From contig KN883845.1 in the NCBI GenBank assembly GCA_000934455.1, positions 108,205 to 172,204 of the forward strand: a stretch of 64,000 nt of DNA. The letters run 5' to 3'. The notes beneath the pieces were generated by a model. It did no database searches. It was not told the DNA's origin and saw nothing but the letters and a program-made list of their open reading frames with translations. The DNA comes from Apostichopus parvimensis (Eukaryota > Echinodermata > Holothuroidea > Aspidochirotida > Stichopodidae). Shown here piece by piece: positions 1 to 12,600 of this stretch. Made by a program: the position numbers and the translations under genes. Position 1 is the first letter of the stretch. The number at the start of each line of letters is the position of its first letter.

Positions 1-668
1 GGTTTCCCCGAACTGTGTATCCGGTTTCACATTTGATTGACAAAAAAACGTCGGCACAAACAAAAATCAAAAGCCTAGGCCTACGTAAAATTCTGTGGGC
101 AAGTGAAATCCTATTGACAAAAACACAAAGGAAAACACACCCACAAAGGCCTCCTTTCTTTGCTCATATTCACGGCCTTTTACGCAACATAGTTATAGGA
201 AATAATCGGCTTGAGTGTATCGGCCACGTGGCTTGATCTTACGGATTGTTACATTATTTTGTTGTTATGAGAACATAAGCATTGAGAAAATAAGCATTTC
301 TCACATTGAATACAAATTTATGTTCACGGCAGTTAATTCCATTCGAGAATTATATTGTGGGGCGAAATGCGGAAGTACAGTAGGGTGGACTCTTCCAAGT
401 TCGAACACTTAATAATAATAAAATGCTGTAGGATTTTGCTTACAAAAATTATCCTCATAGAGGCAAACATGTCATTCAGGAGTTATTCGTGGCATCAACT
501 ATAAATTATTTTGAATCATTAGTATAGATTGGGAACCTTCATATTTCAGTGAGGTCACATACAAAGGTCATCTCAGTTTGCCTGAAGCTTAAAAATGAAT
601 GGTCAAACTTTTTGTGATGCCATCCCTCTTTTTTTATACTAATTTAATAAACATTTTATAAACAACAG
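1..668. other. Non-coding stretch upstream of first visible HECT-gene exon
   Basis: I see no convincing exon, RNA gene or repeat here. Open frames are short and show no recognisable motif. The HECT gene's 5' exons and promoter should lie here or before the window, because the exon at 669 starts with a splice acceptor rather than a start codon. Confidence 0.4.
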
Positions 669-3600
669 GGATGGAGAAGATGCACTGGGAGGTTCATCGT
701 CTGTGGCACCAGAAAACGGTCTGCTTCTGCGGGTGATAGGTAAGCAACGCCCTTGGAGTTATCTTGTTTCAATAGAATTTGACTCATAGAGTATATGAAA
801 GCCAATTTCTGCATTTGATGGGCCACCAGTCTTGAAAAATGAAGAGAACAAAGGCATACGTTTGAGCTTGTCCAATGAATTGTTGGTTTATCGCCGAAGG
901 TTCAAGTAACATATATGATGGTGATGACGTGTATGTGTATGTGGGTTTATTCTCATCCATATTAGTGAGTAGGCGGGGTTTGAATAAAATTGTCAAAATA
1001 AAATTTGGAAAATTATCAAAAGTGTCAATATTTCTGCGACTGTGTGAATGATTTTAATGAAATTTTATGGAAATGGTAGGCAGTGTATTTTATGTCTGAT
1101 ACTAGGTCTCATTTCATTAATACATGCAAGGCTTGTAGTGAAGTGTTGTTTTTGGTTCCTTGCCGAAGGCTTAATGAACCTATGTGATGATGATGTTGTA
1201 TGTATGTGTGTATGTATGTGTGTGTAACATTCTTGTAATTGGGGAAAACTCAAAGACGGTCATAGGGATAATTCTCGAACTTGGTATTTGTGTTACCCAT
1301 GCAACCGTATGGCTGATTTTGATGAAACTTGATTTGATGGAATTTGTATGTAGTGTAGTTTATGACTGTGTGATACTAGGCCTCATCTCATTAATATGTG
1401 CAAGGGACAGAGCTAAACATTGTTTTTGTGACAATAAGCTCGTAATCAGGCAAACCAAAAGGAAATAAGTGGGATGAAACTTGGTAGGTTTGTCCATGGT
1501 GAGTAGATGAAGCCTTTTTCGTTTGATATGGATCTCATGTATTAATGAGTGGGCAGAGCTCAAAGTAAATTTCTTCAAATTTCAGTATCTCTGCAACCAT
1601 GTGGTCAATTTTGATAATAGGTAGGTAGTGTATTTATACATGTGTGATACTCAGGCCCGTAGCCAGCGTGGGGCACGGGGGGGTGCAAGGGTCCGTGCCC
1701 CCCCTTGTAAAAAAGATGGTAATAAAAAAATTGCATGAAATTAAACGAATAAAATTGTTCAAATGTTCTTGTTTACATGATTTGCAATTTGTTTCTTAGT
1801 TTGAAGAATTTAATTTCGAAGAGTATAGTTTGCAGCCTCCCTTTCCAACCGCCCTGATACCCACCCGCCCGTTCCCACCCACTATAGTATTTCTGTGCTA
1901 AAACTGCAAACTCTCAATAGAAGTCTTGTATTGGCTACTGTAATTTTCACCAGGTTCATCATTCTACTCATGTAATACATGTAATGTATACAAATAATAC
2001 GCGCGTTTCTACACCCCTTCACACGCGCGTTACTACACCCCTTCACAATACAACCGAAAAGTTGCACAGTGATCATACACTCTGGACACATTGTTGTAAA
2101 GTTGTTTTAGTTGGAGCTTTGCCTAATGACTACCTACAACATGGATTGCTTCCTTGTCAGGGGAAAGTCGTCAGCCCCTACTTCTTCCTCAGGATGCCCA
2201 TCAGATCTGGGCAAAGATTTGCCAGAGAGACCAATTTTAGCGTCATATCCGCCTACAAAATTTGGGGCAAGGCACAGATCATTCAATAAGGGGTGGTACG
2301 ATCAATACCCATGGATAGAGTATTCAATCTCAACGGACCGGGTTTTTTCTTATGCCTGTAGAAACTTTGCACCAATTAGATCATTAAAAGACAGAACATT
2401 CACCATACAAGGATTTGATCAGTGGAAATCTGCAATGGAGAAGGGGAAGGGTTTCGTTAAGCACAATGCGTCAGAGACTCACATTCAGGCTATGAACTTG
2501 TGGAGAGAAAGAGATATCCGAAGTTATCAGGGAATTAGGGTTCATCAGCAACTGTGTGAAGGCCAACTGGAGAAAAATAGGTACTATCTTTGCAGTATCT
2601 TTGATGTAATTAAATTTCTTGCCATGAATGAAATGGCATTTCGGGGAAATAACGAAACTGTGGGGGAATTGCAAAAGCCCCGGACGATTTCTTACTCGGT
2701 GGAAAGTTTAAGCAACTTTTGTTGTTCACTGCAGAAAAGGATCAAAAGCTAAAAGCGGCAATGATGACAATTCCAGAAAATGCTAAATATACTTCCCCGG
2801 ATATCCAAAACGAAATTATCGCAATAATGGCCAACAGTGTTCAAGAGCAGATTGTACAAGAAATCGCACAGTCTGACGGGGACTGCTTCTCTATTCAAGG
2901 AGATGGAACACGGGATAAGAATAACATTGAACACCTTTCAGTGTGTGTCCGTTATGTCAAGAATGGTGAAGCTTTTGAACGTTTGTTAGATATCACCAAA
3001 TTAGATCGATTCAGAAAGTACGGCAAATGCTATAATTGACGTGATTGAAAAGGCAGGACTGAAACCTGAAAAGATTATTAGCCAATCATATGACGGAGCT
3101 AGTGTCATGTCAGGAAGATTGGGTAATTATATTCAATTTATTATATAAAAAAATGTTAAAATGGCAATGAAATTCCAGGATTTTCAAAAGAGAAGGGGCT
3201 GAAGACCAGTATTTATATCCAGTGGCGTAGCTAGACTTTTTTCCTAATTTTCTTCGAAATTTTGGCCAAAAATCCGGATTTTCCGATTTTTCTACGAATT
3301 TTCAATAAAAATGGGGCAAATTTGGTAGATTTTACCCACGATTTTCCGATTTAAAAAAAAAAATCCGCCAGGGGGGAGAATTTCCCCCTGCCCCCCCCCC
3401 TTTCCTACGCCACTGCTTATATCATAATTTATATCGAAAAAAACTAAGTATGCATCGGACCTCTTAAAATCGTGTATTACTCTCATTTAAATATAAAATC
3501 GTAGGCCCTACAGAAATGTTTCATGAGGCACTCATTATAGAAAAGGTTCGTAGGATCAAGCAAAAAAAACAAACAAAATAATGATTTGCTTTATTATTTA

Positions 3601-6600
3601 ATGCTGAATCCGACTGTCAGTTGCTTAAGAATTAAGGAACCTTCATCCTAAAACTGGGTAGGAATGGATGCCAGTCTACCGCAGGTTAGCTCCCCAGCAT
3701 TGCTGGTACTCATTTACAGCCGAGTAGACTGAAGCACAGAGAGTAAAGTAATTTACTCAACAGTACAATACAGGAAGTTTCCAGCGAGACTAAAACCAGC
3801 AACCTTCCGATTCCTAGCCCAGTCTACTGACCACTATACCACTGCACCTCTTTAAATAAATGATAAATTGGTATTATATTATATTTCATTTTTATTTAAT
3901 TTTAAATCCAAATCTCGAGAACAACCCCTCCCTTCCTTGCTATATACAGTTGTGCGTAAATGTTTGTCTTTAATCATTGCAGGTGGTGTCCAACAGCGTA
4001 TCCAGGAGAAACTTGGGAAGGAGATTCCATATATCCATTGCTTTAACCACCAACTCCATTTGGTCGTTGTCCATACTTTGGAGCACTACCCTGAAGTGAG
4101 ACAATTCTTTGACTTTTGCGGATCACTCTACAATTTCATCAGACGTCCTGTTGTAGCAGCTTTGTATGAAGGAGATAAGTTACACCGCCTTCTTGAGATC
4201 AGATGGACCGGACATCTAATGACTGTAAATAAGATATTGTCATCCTACACAGAGATCTTGGGTGTGTTGAACAAGTGCAAGAAGTCTATACTTCTCAATG
4301 CTCAAATTGTTGCCCTTGCAACAGGTTACCATGCAAAATGTTCACAACAGAGTTTCAAGACGACTGCTCACATAGTAGAGACGATTCTGAATGTATTGCA
4401 GCCAGCCAACCTCATCCTCCAGTGTGAAGAATCAGATTTAGCACATTCAATTGAAGTGGTCGAACATTGTTCGAAAGAACTAAAGAAAATGCGAACGGAA
4501 AGCAAATTTCAGGAGCTTTGGGAGCAATGGAATCCATCTGAAGATAGTGAGGAACAGACGCAGACCCCCAAAAGAGTATGCACTCAGAACAGAAGATTTC
4601 AGGATAGCGTTGTTTTGACTGCATGCGGTCAACGATCAGAGTGGATCGGAATCAAACAAGAGATGCGAACCCTCTTTTATCAATTGATTGACACTACATT
4701 GATGGAGATCAATTCTAGATTCAAAGAGAGTTCTACGAGGCTTGTATTGTCCCTTAAAGCCCTTATGCCAAAATCATCACTTTTTTTGGATTTCCCATCT
4801 TTGCAACCTCTTGTGAAATTGATGCCTGGCTGCCCTGACGAAAATCAGCTGCAAAATGAATTGCAAGTTGCGAAGCCCTACATTCTTGGTAGGTACAAGG
4901 AAGTGAAGACACCTTTGAATTCTGCGAAGGTTACAGCAGCACTGAAAATATTACGTCCCGTAAAAGATGCTTTCCCTCTTGTGTACAAGGTCTACTGCTG
5001 TGGACAAACGATTGGAGCTTCATCTGCTATGTGCGAGAACAGCTTCTCGTGCCTAACGCGTTTGCTGTCTTCCAGCCGTCGCTCAATGCTTCACCAACGC
5101 CTGAAAAACTTAATTCTTCTCTCATTCGAGAAGGACATTACCAACAACCTTAGGCCAGAACAGTTCTTGAAGAAATTTAAACTGAAGTCAAGACGGTTGG
5201 CAGTGTGAATCTGATAACTGAGACCAATAGTTTGAGTGTTTTTAATTTTATGTAGACTGTAATACAGGGTTCTTCATCCAAGATCCAATCGTGTCTGACA
5301 GTTTGATAACATTAACAGGTCACTTAACACCCAAGTAATTGTTTAACTGAATCATGCATATTCTGAATGCATCTCATATGCATGCATTGCATGTCTTTTT
5401 TTTACTATATGCATTTTTTTCAGAGATAAAAATTTACTTTAGGAATTGTCAACGATTAATTTTTGGCCAGGCGTGTGACAGTACAATAAAAAGTACAGTA
5501 GTACAATATTCTCAACCATTTTTTCCAGGAAATGATGTTTGGTGATGTAAATACAAGAGCAATCGTTGCATGTGTATCTGTAACTGCATGATATTTTATG
5601 CGACTCGTTCTCGAGCACAATAATGCGTTATATTTTTTTTTTCTCCTAAAATTATTTGTGCCTCCCCTTGATACTATGGTGCCCCTCCGTGTAAAAAATC
5701 CTTGCTACGGGCCTGGTGATACTCTGCCACATCTCATTATTACCTGCAACCATGTAGAAATTTATATCAAACTAGGACATTTGATGAAATGGGAAGGCAG
5801 TGTTTCCATGCAAGTGTGATACAAAGTGGTGTGTAATATATATGCACAATGGTAATGGTTATTTAAAGTTTGTACTTGTGCATTAAAGGCAAGGAACTAC
5901 AAAATGTAGTCATTTCTTGTTTTTAATCCTTATCAAAAGCAAAAGCTATCAAGCTGGTGTGCATATGAGTGTGTGTTTGTGTGTTACTGCGAAACCTTTG
6001 TAAGCACAATACAGGAGATGACTACAAAGTTTGAACATGGCATATAGGTTATCCATATAGGGGGACAAAGATTATTTTGATAGGGGGACAAACATTAAGC
6101 ATTATTTATTATGATAGAACTACATTATTTATTATGATAGGATTTGGCAGCATACAAATCCACTGTATACTTAGTTTATTAAATTTTCCCATGTTACCAT
6201 GAGTTTGTAATGTCACTTCCACAGATATGTCGACGAGTATATTAATCTGCTGGAGCCAGTTTATTCTAGTGATGAGGAACTTCAATGTGCTATTGAAGAG
6301 AGCTTGAATGATGCAGACAACAGCAGGTAATTTAGAAAATGAAGCATTTTCATTCAATAACAGACTTAATGGTATCTATACAATCAATACAGAGTGTGAA
6401 TATATAATGATTCTTGTGTGTGCTTGTAAACATATGTCAGTCATACCTAGCTGGATTGAGTTCATAACTGGTTTGTCTGTTCCTCATGATCCTTATTGTG
6501 AAACTGCCAAATCCATCATTCCATGTGTAGTGTGATCAAGTTCATTCAGGGTGGGGGGGGGCATGATGTAGCAGTATGAGTTAGTCCCAGTCCCAGTCAC

Positions 6601-9600
6601 ACATGGCTCATTAAAAAACTATTATGCAGTTGTTGATGGCTATGAAACATCTGTTAGTGGAGCTGTATAGCAGTCTATGAGTTTGAGAAAATATGATCAT
6701 TGGTTTGTTTCACTAGTGTTGCCACACAGTGATAACGGACAAGTTGCTAGCACCTCTGAACATCTGTGAAAGTAGCTGAAGGCTGATAGATTCATTACCA
6801 TATGTCAGATGGGATATAAAATGGGTGTAATGAGAGTGGGATGGGTGAGGAGAAGGGTTACTTGATAAGGATAAGTAATTCATCCCTTAGGGGCCCCTCA
6901 CATACGTGAATCCATGACCATAAGTGATTTTGTGAGGAAATACAAATCAGTATATTTCTTATTTCCAGCTCTGCATATGTCAGTGCTGTATATGTTATTT
7001 TTAAAAAATTATTTGTTTTCGCATGCAAAATGATGGATTTCATCTTTCGAATAAGGGAATATTTTTCAAGGTAAGCGGTTATGGTATCAACACCTTTTGA
7101 TGAAACTTGTTATTCAATCGGTAATAAGTTGTGCTTCACATCTATCCATTTTCAGTGATGCCACCATTCTCAAGGCCAAGCTGCAAGAGAAGTTACAACA
7201 ATTTCAATCTCTACGGGATGGTGAAAAAGTTGATGTAGTGGTAAGGCGAACAAAAGTCCTTCGTAGTGCTGCTGAGGCAATCACAGCACAGGACGGATTT
7301 TTATTTTACAAGGATCCAGTCGTCTCCTTTTCAGGGGAAGAGGCAGTGGACCTTGGTGGTCCAAAAAGAGACTTTTTCAGGTGAGTATCAATTCTTTATC
7401 CAATCCTTGTGGAAAGGGAATCTTTGGAGTCGTGTGTGTGTCGCACCCCTTGTAATACGGACCACACATGCTGCATGTATTTCCCGAGCAAAAAATCAAC
7501 ATAACCAGCACCAACTATGCTAATTCAGCTTTGAACAACTCTACTCAACATGAAAATGCTAAAAGTTCATTCTTAGTATGTGTGTTATTCATATATAATG
7601 AGTGTATTATTCATATATAATGAGTGTATAATCACCTGGGTTTTTTGCTTGAGGTGAAAGATCATATGAGGAAAACACAATCAACATAAAAAGTCCGCTG
7701 GATACAGTTGTAGTCATCCATTCAACATGGGATGGTTGAACAATTGGATGACCATTGAGTGGTAGTATAGACCAGAGATAATCATCTTTAAATATGGTTG
7801 GTATGGTATGCAAGTTCTGGCATCAACAGAGACACTGTTGTCTTTGGTGGACACAATTGGATTGTTGCTAAGAGAGGAAAATGTCAAAAGAAGAGAATTC
7901 AACCTTAATATTTATGTTTACATGGATAAAAGTGTCTAATTTGTTCTGTCACTGTAATAATCAGGGGTTTAACTCCAATTGAAATAATTATGCAGATATC
8001 ATCAATATTGATTCCTTGCCGAAGGCGAAAGGAATCTATGCAGTCACCTGCAGTGGGCTCATATTTGGTAGGTAGGTTGCCTATAGTTAGCAGATGATCC
8101 CTTGGTGGAGGTCAAACATTACAAAATTACTCCCAAGTCCAAATCTGGTACCCCACAACCACAATTTTATAGCAATGACTGTGGTTCACTTTTATTATAT
8201 ACCCTACTCGCTGTTTAGCACCTCTGCAACAATGTTTACCAAAGCTCAGTTTATAGTCACATTAAATATTTTGTACCTATCATATCTGCTGTCATACTAG
8301 CAACAAGACATGTGTGTGAAGGATATTTCACACCATACCCCATGTCAATCCCCTTTGCAATGAAATACATCTTTATATATGACAAAACATTGTAATATTT
8401 CCCATCAGGTTGGCCATACAGCAGTTGCCACAGTTAGGCATCTTGGAGGGGAAGCAGAGCAAATTGTATTTTGCTCACGAGATAAATCTTCTTGAGAAAG
8501 GCCTGTACAGACTTGCAGGGCAAATGAATGCATGGAGCATACTCCATGGGGGTCCGGGCTTCCCTATCATACACCCACTACTCTATTCGATGATGTGTGG
8601 GATCAGTGCCACAGATCAATTTTCAATCCAAGACATCACAGATGCAGATGTGCTCTGCCATTTACAGAAGGTCAGAGCTGATTAAGGATATGTGTTATGA
8701 CAGATTCTAAGACCACACAGTAAATGTAATGGAGGCTCTGGCTCTGATACTCATATAAATGATTTTTCAATGCTTTCTGATTGTATAGGTTCACACCAGT
8801 TTATTCTGTTCAATAAACCCCACCAAAGTTATATGTCCGGTTTTTGCAGTCTTCCTGTGTGCTTTTGGGAAGTTAGCCATTGCAGGCCACCGGCGAACAC
8901 CCATAGTCTCCCCCACACCCCAATTCTCCATCTGGGTATATTGCATTGACAATGACTGCATAACTTCTGGATATGTTATAGAGCTGTGGGATAAAAGTAT
9001 ACCTGTTCCACTGCATGTTTATAGAAAGATCGGTGGCAGGCTTTCATTTAAATATAGGTCTGAAATTACACAAACTTTAATTTTTCGAACAGTACAAACC
9101 AATCAAATCAATGCTTGGGGATCGAAAACAACAATGCTTTGACAATTTAGATACATATTGTGATCACAGTCAGTAGAATTAACAAACTAAATGACTGAAA
9201 GCCAAACTTTGACAGTAATTTATGAATTAGGAAAGGAAATGATGACAGTACAACACCAAAAAAAGGTTGACCAAACATTTGAAAAATTGTGGCAGGAAGA
9301 ACTTTATGATCACTGCATTATTGATGCAAACTAAAGTGTCACAGACACTTCACAGTGGCTCCATTTAAATAACAGCATTTTTATGCTGGAGAGGAGTTGT
9401 GCCCATTTGGTGTCTTGATCAACTGACAAAAACTTGTAGTATTAATCCACCTTCATTCAAGATAGGCAAAGTTTCCCATACATGTAAAAGGCCTCAATAT
9501 ACTGATGAATGTTGTTGGCAATATACCATGGGACTGAATGATTACCGGTACTGTACATACTTGCATCTATTTTTATCATTAAAGGGTGTTTCCAATTTTG

Positions 9601-12600
9601 TTGCGATCAGGCCTAATTGCTGGGTTTCAAACTGGCTAAGATAATACTTTCACAACACAACCACATGTTGTGAACCCTGATCATGTCCAGGGTTGGTGAC
9701 GCACGACAGCTACAGGGAATAGTTAGAGTAACACATAGCTGGTGACACTCCCAATTCTGCATGTATTTCAGTTAGTGGGTTTAAATTCGGTGACCCGACC
9801 CGACAGGGGTCTACGTTTCCTCAATATTAACAACAAGCACAGACATTATTCACCCACCAATTCCCTATGTGTTTACTATAAATTTGCAGATTGAAAATAG
9901 TGTAACGGAGGAGGAGTTGAAGGAGACTATTGATGTCATTGGTGACTGGGCTGCCAGTAATGGATGTACAAACATTTATGGATTGAAGATGGCAAACAAG
10001 GATAAAATATTATCCACTCTTTTCAAACAACATATATACTACAGGTATGACATTATGCCCAATCTGTCATGCTTTGTGCAAATGCATTACATGAAGCATA
10101 CCTGTTTAGAAAGAAAACATTTAGTAGGTACATTGGCATAATAAATTCGTCAAATTTGTACAGTTTACTATATTTGGTATTAATGCTCAGTCATGGTCAT
10201 CTCAAAAGTGCCCTATTTGTGTCATGTGAACTATGTTCAGAGAGAGACTCTGTGGTCAATATGGCATGTGAAAGTTCCAGGCATGTAGCAAGAGATTTGT
10301 ATTGGGGTGGGGGGCATGGGGGAGGGGTCTGAGTGCAGGTGGTTGCCCCCTCCCCTTTGGGGGAAAAATGCAATTGAAATGCAGGTAGATGCAAATGGTG
10401 CAATGTTTGTGAAAAAAACAGCAATCAAATTTACACTGAACATTCACAAAGTTGTTTTTTTTTCTACTCATTTTTTGGGTCACTTGGGTCATGGGGGTTG
10501 GACCTCCCCCTCATGGCTACGACACTGGTCGTTTGTCTGACTGTCCACCCATTCTGTCTGTATAAACAATAATGATGAAAATAGCAAAAAACATTCTACC
10601 ACAGTTTTCATGATACAATTTTGTGAGTCTTTCATAATTGGACTTGTGTAGTGCCCCTTCTTTATGTTCCGGGTTTTGAGGTGAACAGTCTAACATGATG
10701 TATAGGTCATATGAAGAACAAGGTGCCATGTTTACATACTAAAGGTTACATGTTTAACATTTTCATACATTTTGATCGAACACAGTGATCAGTGGTCATC
10801 AAATGTCCATTTGGTACCAATTAGTGAAAATGTCCAAAAGGCTCCATCTCATACAGTTTTGGAAGTGCAATCCCTATAGAGTCTGTCATTATTAGACTTG
10901 TCAGTAATTGTCCAGTGGTATTTTCTAGTTGAAATTAAAGTGCCTGACTACACCCCGGCTGCCAGTACGACTGCATACCATCCATACCATCACAGGGTTC
11001 CCAATTAGTACCTGGCTATGAGGCCAGTGCCTTAAAGATAGCCGGTTAAATAATATATTAATTGATGGAAGTGTTGAAAAATATAATGCCATGAGAATGT
11101 ATAGCAAGAGAAATTGGAACTATTTTTGGGCCTTCATTTTCTTGGGATGCACCTCATGATTTGTGACTAATTGATGTAGAATGAACATTTGTATGAGATT
11201 GATCTTATGCATTCTTTAGCCTCATCTAGCCTTAACCTTTCTGTCATTCTTTCTCACATGATAAGGTGCAAGGCCGAGATCGATGAATTTAAGGAAGGTC
11301 TCAACAGTGTTGGTGGTTTTTGTGATCTTGTGCAAGAGGATCCCATACCATTTCGAAGCCTTTTGGTAAAGACAGAGGATGCCTTAACCTTCTCCGATGT
11401 GAAAAAGTTATTCCACATGCAGTTTTCTACAAGTTACCCAATTGCTGTCCAAGAAGAGGACACAGTCTACTGTTGGGAACAGTTTCTACGTAAAGCATCA
11501 AGTAAGTCTTTTTGGCTGCTTGTGTGTCACTAGTGTGTTATCAATGTTTTTGACAACAATCAGTACACTAATTCAGTTTCAAGCAATGCAGTGATGAGCC
11601 AAACTACTCTAATTATGTACTCTCTGGAGCACTAGTCTTTAGTTTATTGAACAAAGTAATTGGGCAAATATACGACTTATCATGCTTTTTTTTTATTACT
11701 TGCTGAAGGCAAAGTGAAGCTATGTAGTCATGTGTATGTGTGATGCCTGAGTTTGTGACAACAATGCAAGGTCCCACAATTTTCATAAATGGTTGGTAAA
11801 TGACACATAGTGAGTAGACATTCCCTATTGTTTTGGGTACCAATCTCATTAATATTCATGAGAGGCATAGCTTGTGAGTGATGTGAAATGTCAGTAACTA
11901 AGCAACCATAAGGTTACATCGACAGTAAGTGGAGAACATGGGTATATAGTGGCATAATGCATCTCCTCATTAATAATTATAATTCTAACAACCATGTTAA
12001 CTTCGAAGCACGGCTGATGGCAAGGTTCATTCATATCGGGTTGCATGTTTTACATTTGTGATCAGAGGTCTGTTGTAGACCAAGTGTGACAGGAAAACTT
12101 GGCTTCAGTTATTCTAGTACCTTATATTTCCTACATTGTGGAAATCCAAACTCCAGACCGATTTTCAGTCGATACGTTTAGAAAAATACGTGGGAACTGC
12201 GGGAATCCGTGCAAAACATATACCTTTAAAATCCCTGTAACAAATGAATTAAGACCTGGATCTGAATAAAAACTTTGCAAAAGATATGAAAGAAGAATTT
12301 TATTAATTTCTTTTGTGAATACTACCTTCTGTCTTTGTCCTATCAAGGTATAAAAAAATCTGCATTTACTGTGTAGAGTATATGAGCAGCCTTTGCATCG
12401 TTCCCCATGAGATGTGTCATTGCAGGTGAAATTCCTTAGTAGTAAATTGAAATAAGTCAACTAGGCAACATGCTGGGATCTCCAAATTTGGAGTGCATGG
12501 TTTTAAGATATCCTCTTTTCATCTGTGCCAGTTTAAAGGCAATCTGCTGTTTTTAGGTTTTCAAGTTCAAATGACTTTTTATTTGTACTTTGGAAGCACA

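Larger units (their letters stand above)
2141..5208 (+). pseudogene. hAT transposase, ZMYM1-like (TTF zinc finger, DUF4371, hAT dimerisation), two frameshifts
   Basis: Exon 1 is about 2141-3122 and exon 2 is 3983-5208. The intron has a GTAATT donor, a GCAG acceptor and matching phase; the join reads SGRL-GGVQQR. The start at 2141 (MDCFLVRGK) is chosen because TTF-type zinc-finger features follow (WYDQYPWIEYS, VFSYACRNF, WKSAMEKGKGFVKH). DUF4371-like sequence comes next (DGDCFSIQGDGTRDKNNIEH; SYDGASVMSGRL). Exon 2 has CFNHQLHLVV and ends with the hAT dimerisation region (MCENSFSCLTRLLSSSRRSM). The reading frame slips near 2685-2710 and again near 3005-3010, each by the equivalent of one base, so no full protein can be made unless these are assembly errors. 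The similarity to vertebrate ZMYM1-type proteins is from recalled family motifs. Confidence 0.88.
1652..5715 (+). mobile_element. Full-length hAT-superfamily DNA transposon
   Basis: The left end begins CAGGCCCGTAGCCAG and the right end, read on the other strand, begins CAGGCCCGTAGCAAG: a 15-bp terminal inverted repeat with one mismatch. The element is flanked by the perfect 8-bp direct repeat GTGATACT (1644-1651 and 5716-5723), the duplication length expected for hAT transposition. It is 4,064 bp long, encodes a spliced hAT transposase on the plus strand, and sits in intron 1 of the HECT gene in the host's orientation. It carries two younger-looking insertions, a MITE and a SINE, inside the transposase intron. 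Two frameshifts in the transposase suggest it can no longer move by itself. Confidence 0.93.

Noticed and set aside
3780-3851. Possible tRNA gene on the minus strand
   Set aside because: A-box and B-box-like segments occur but the B box is degenerate and the cloverleaf incomplete; the SINE body beside it explains the similarity.
10278-10529. Possible hAT-type MITE between CAGGCATGTAGC and TGGCTACGACACTGG
   Set aside because: Ends only loosely match and no target duplication was found, so it is not listed as an element.
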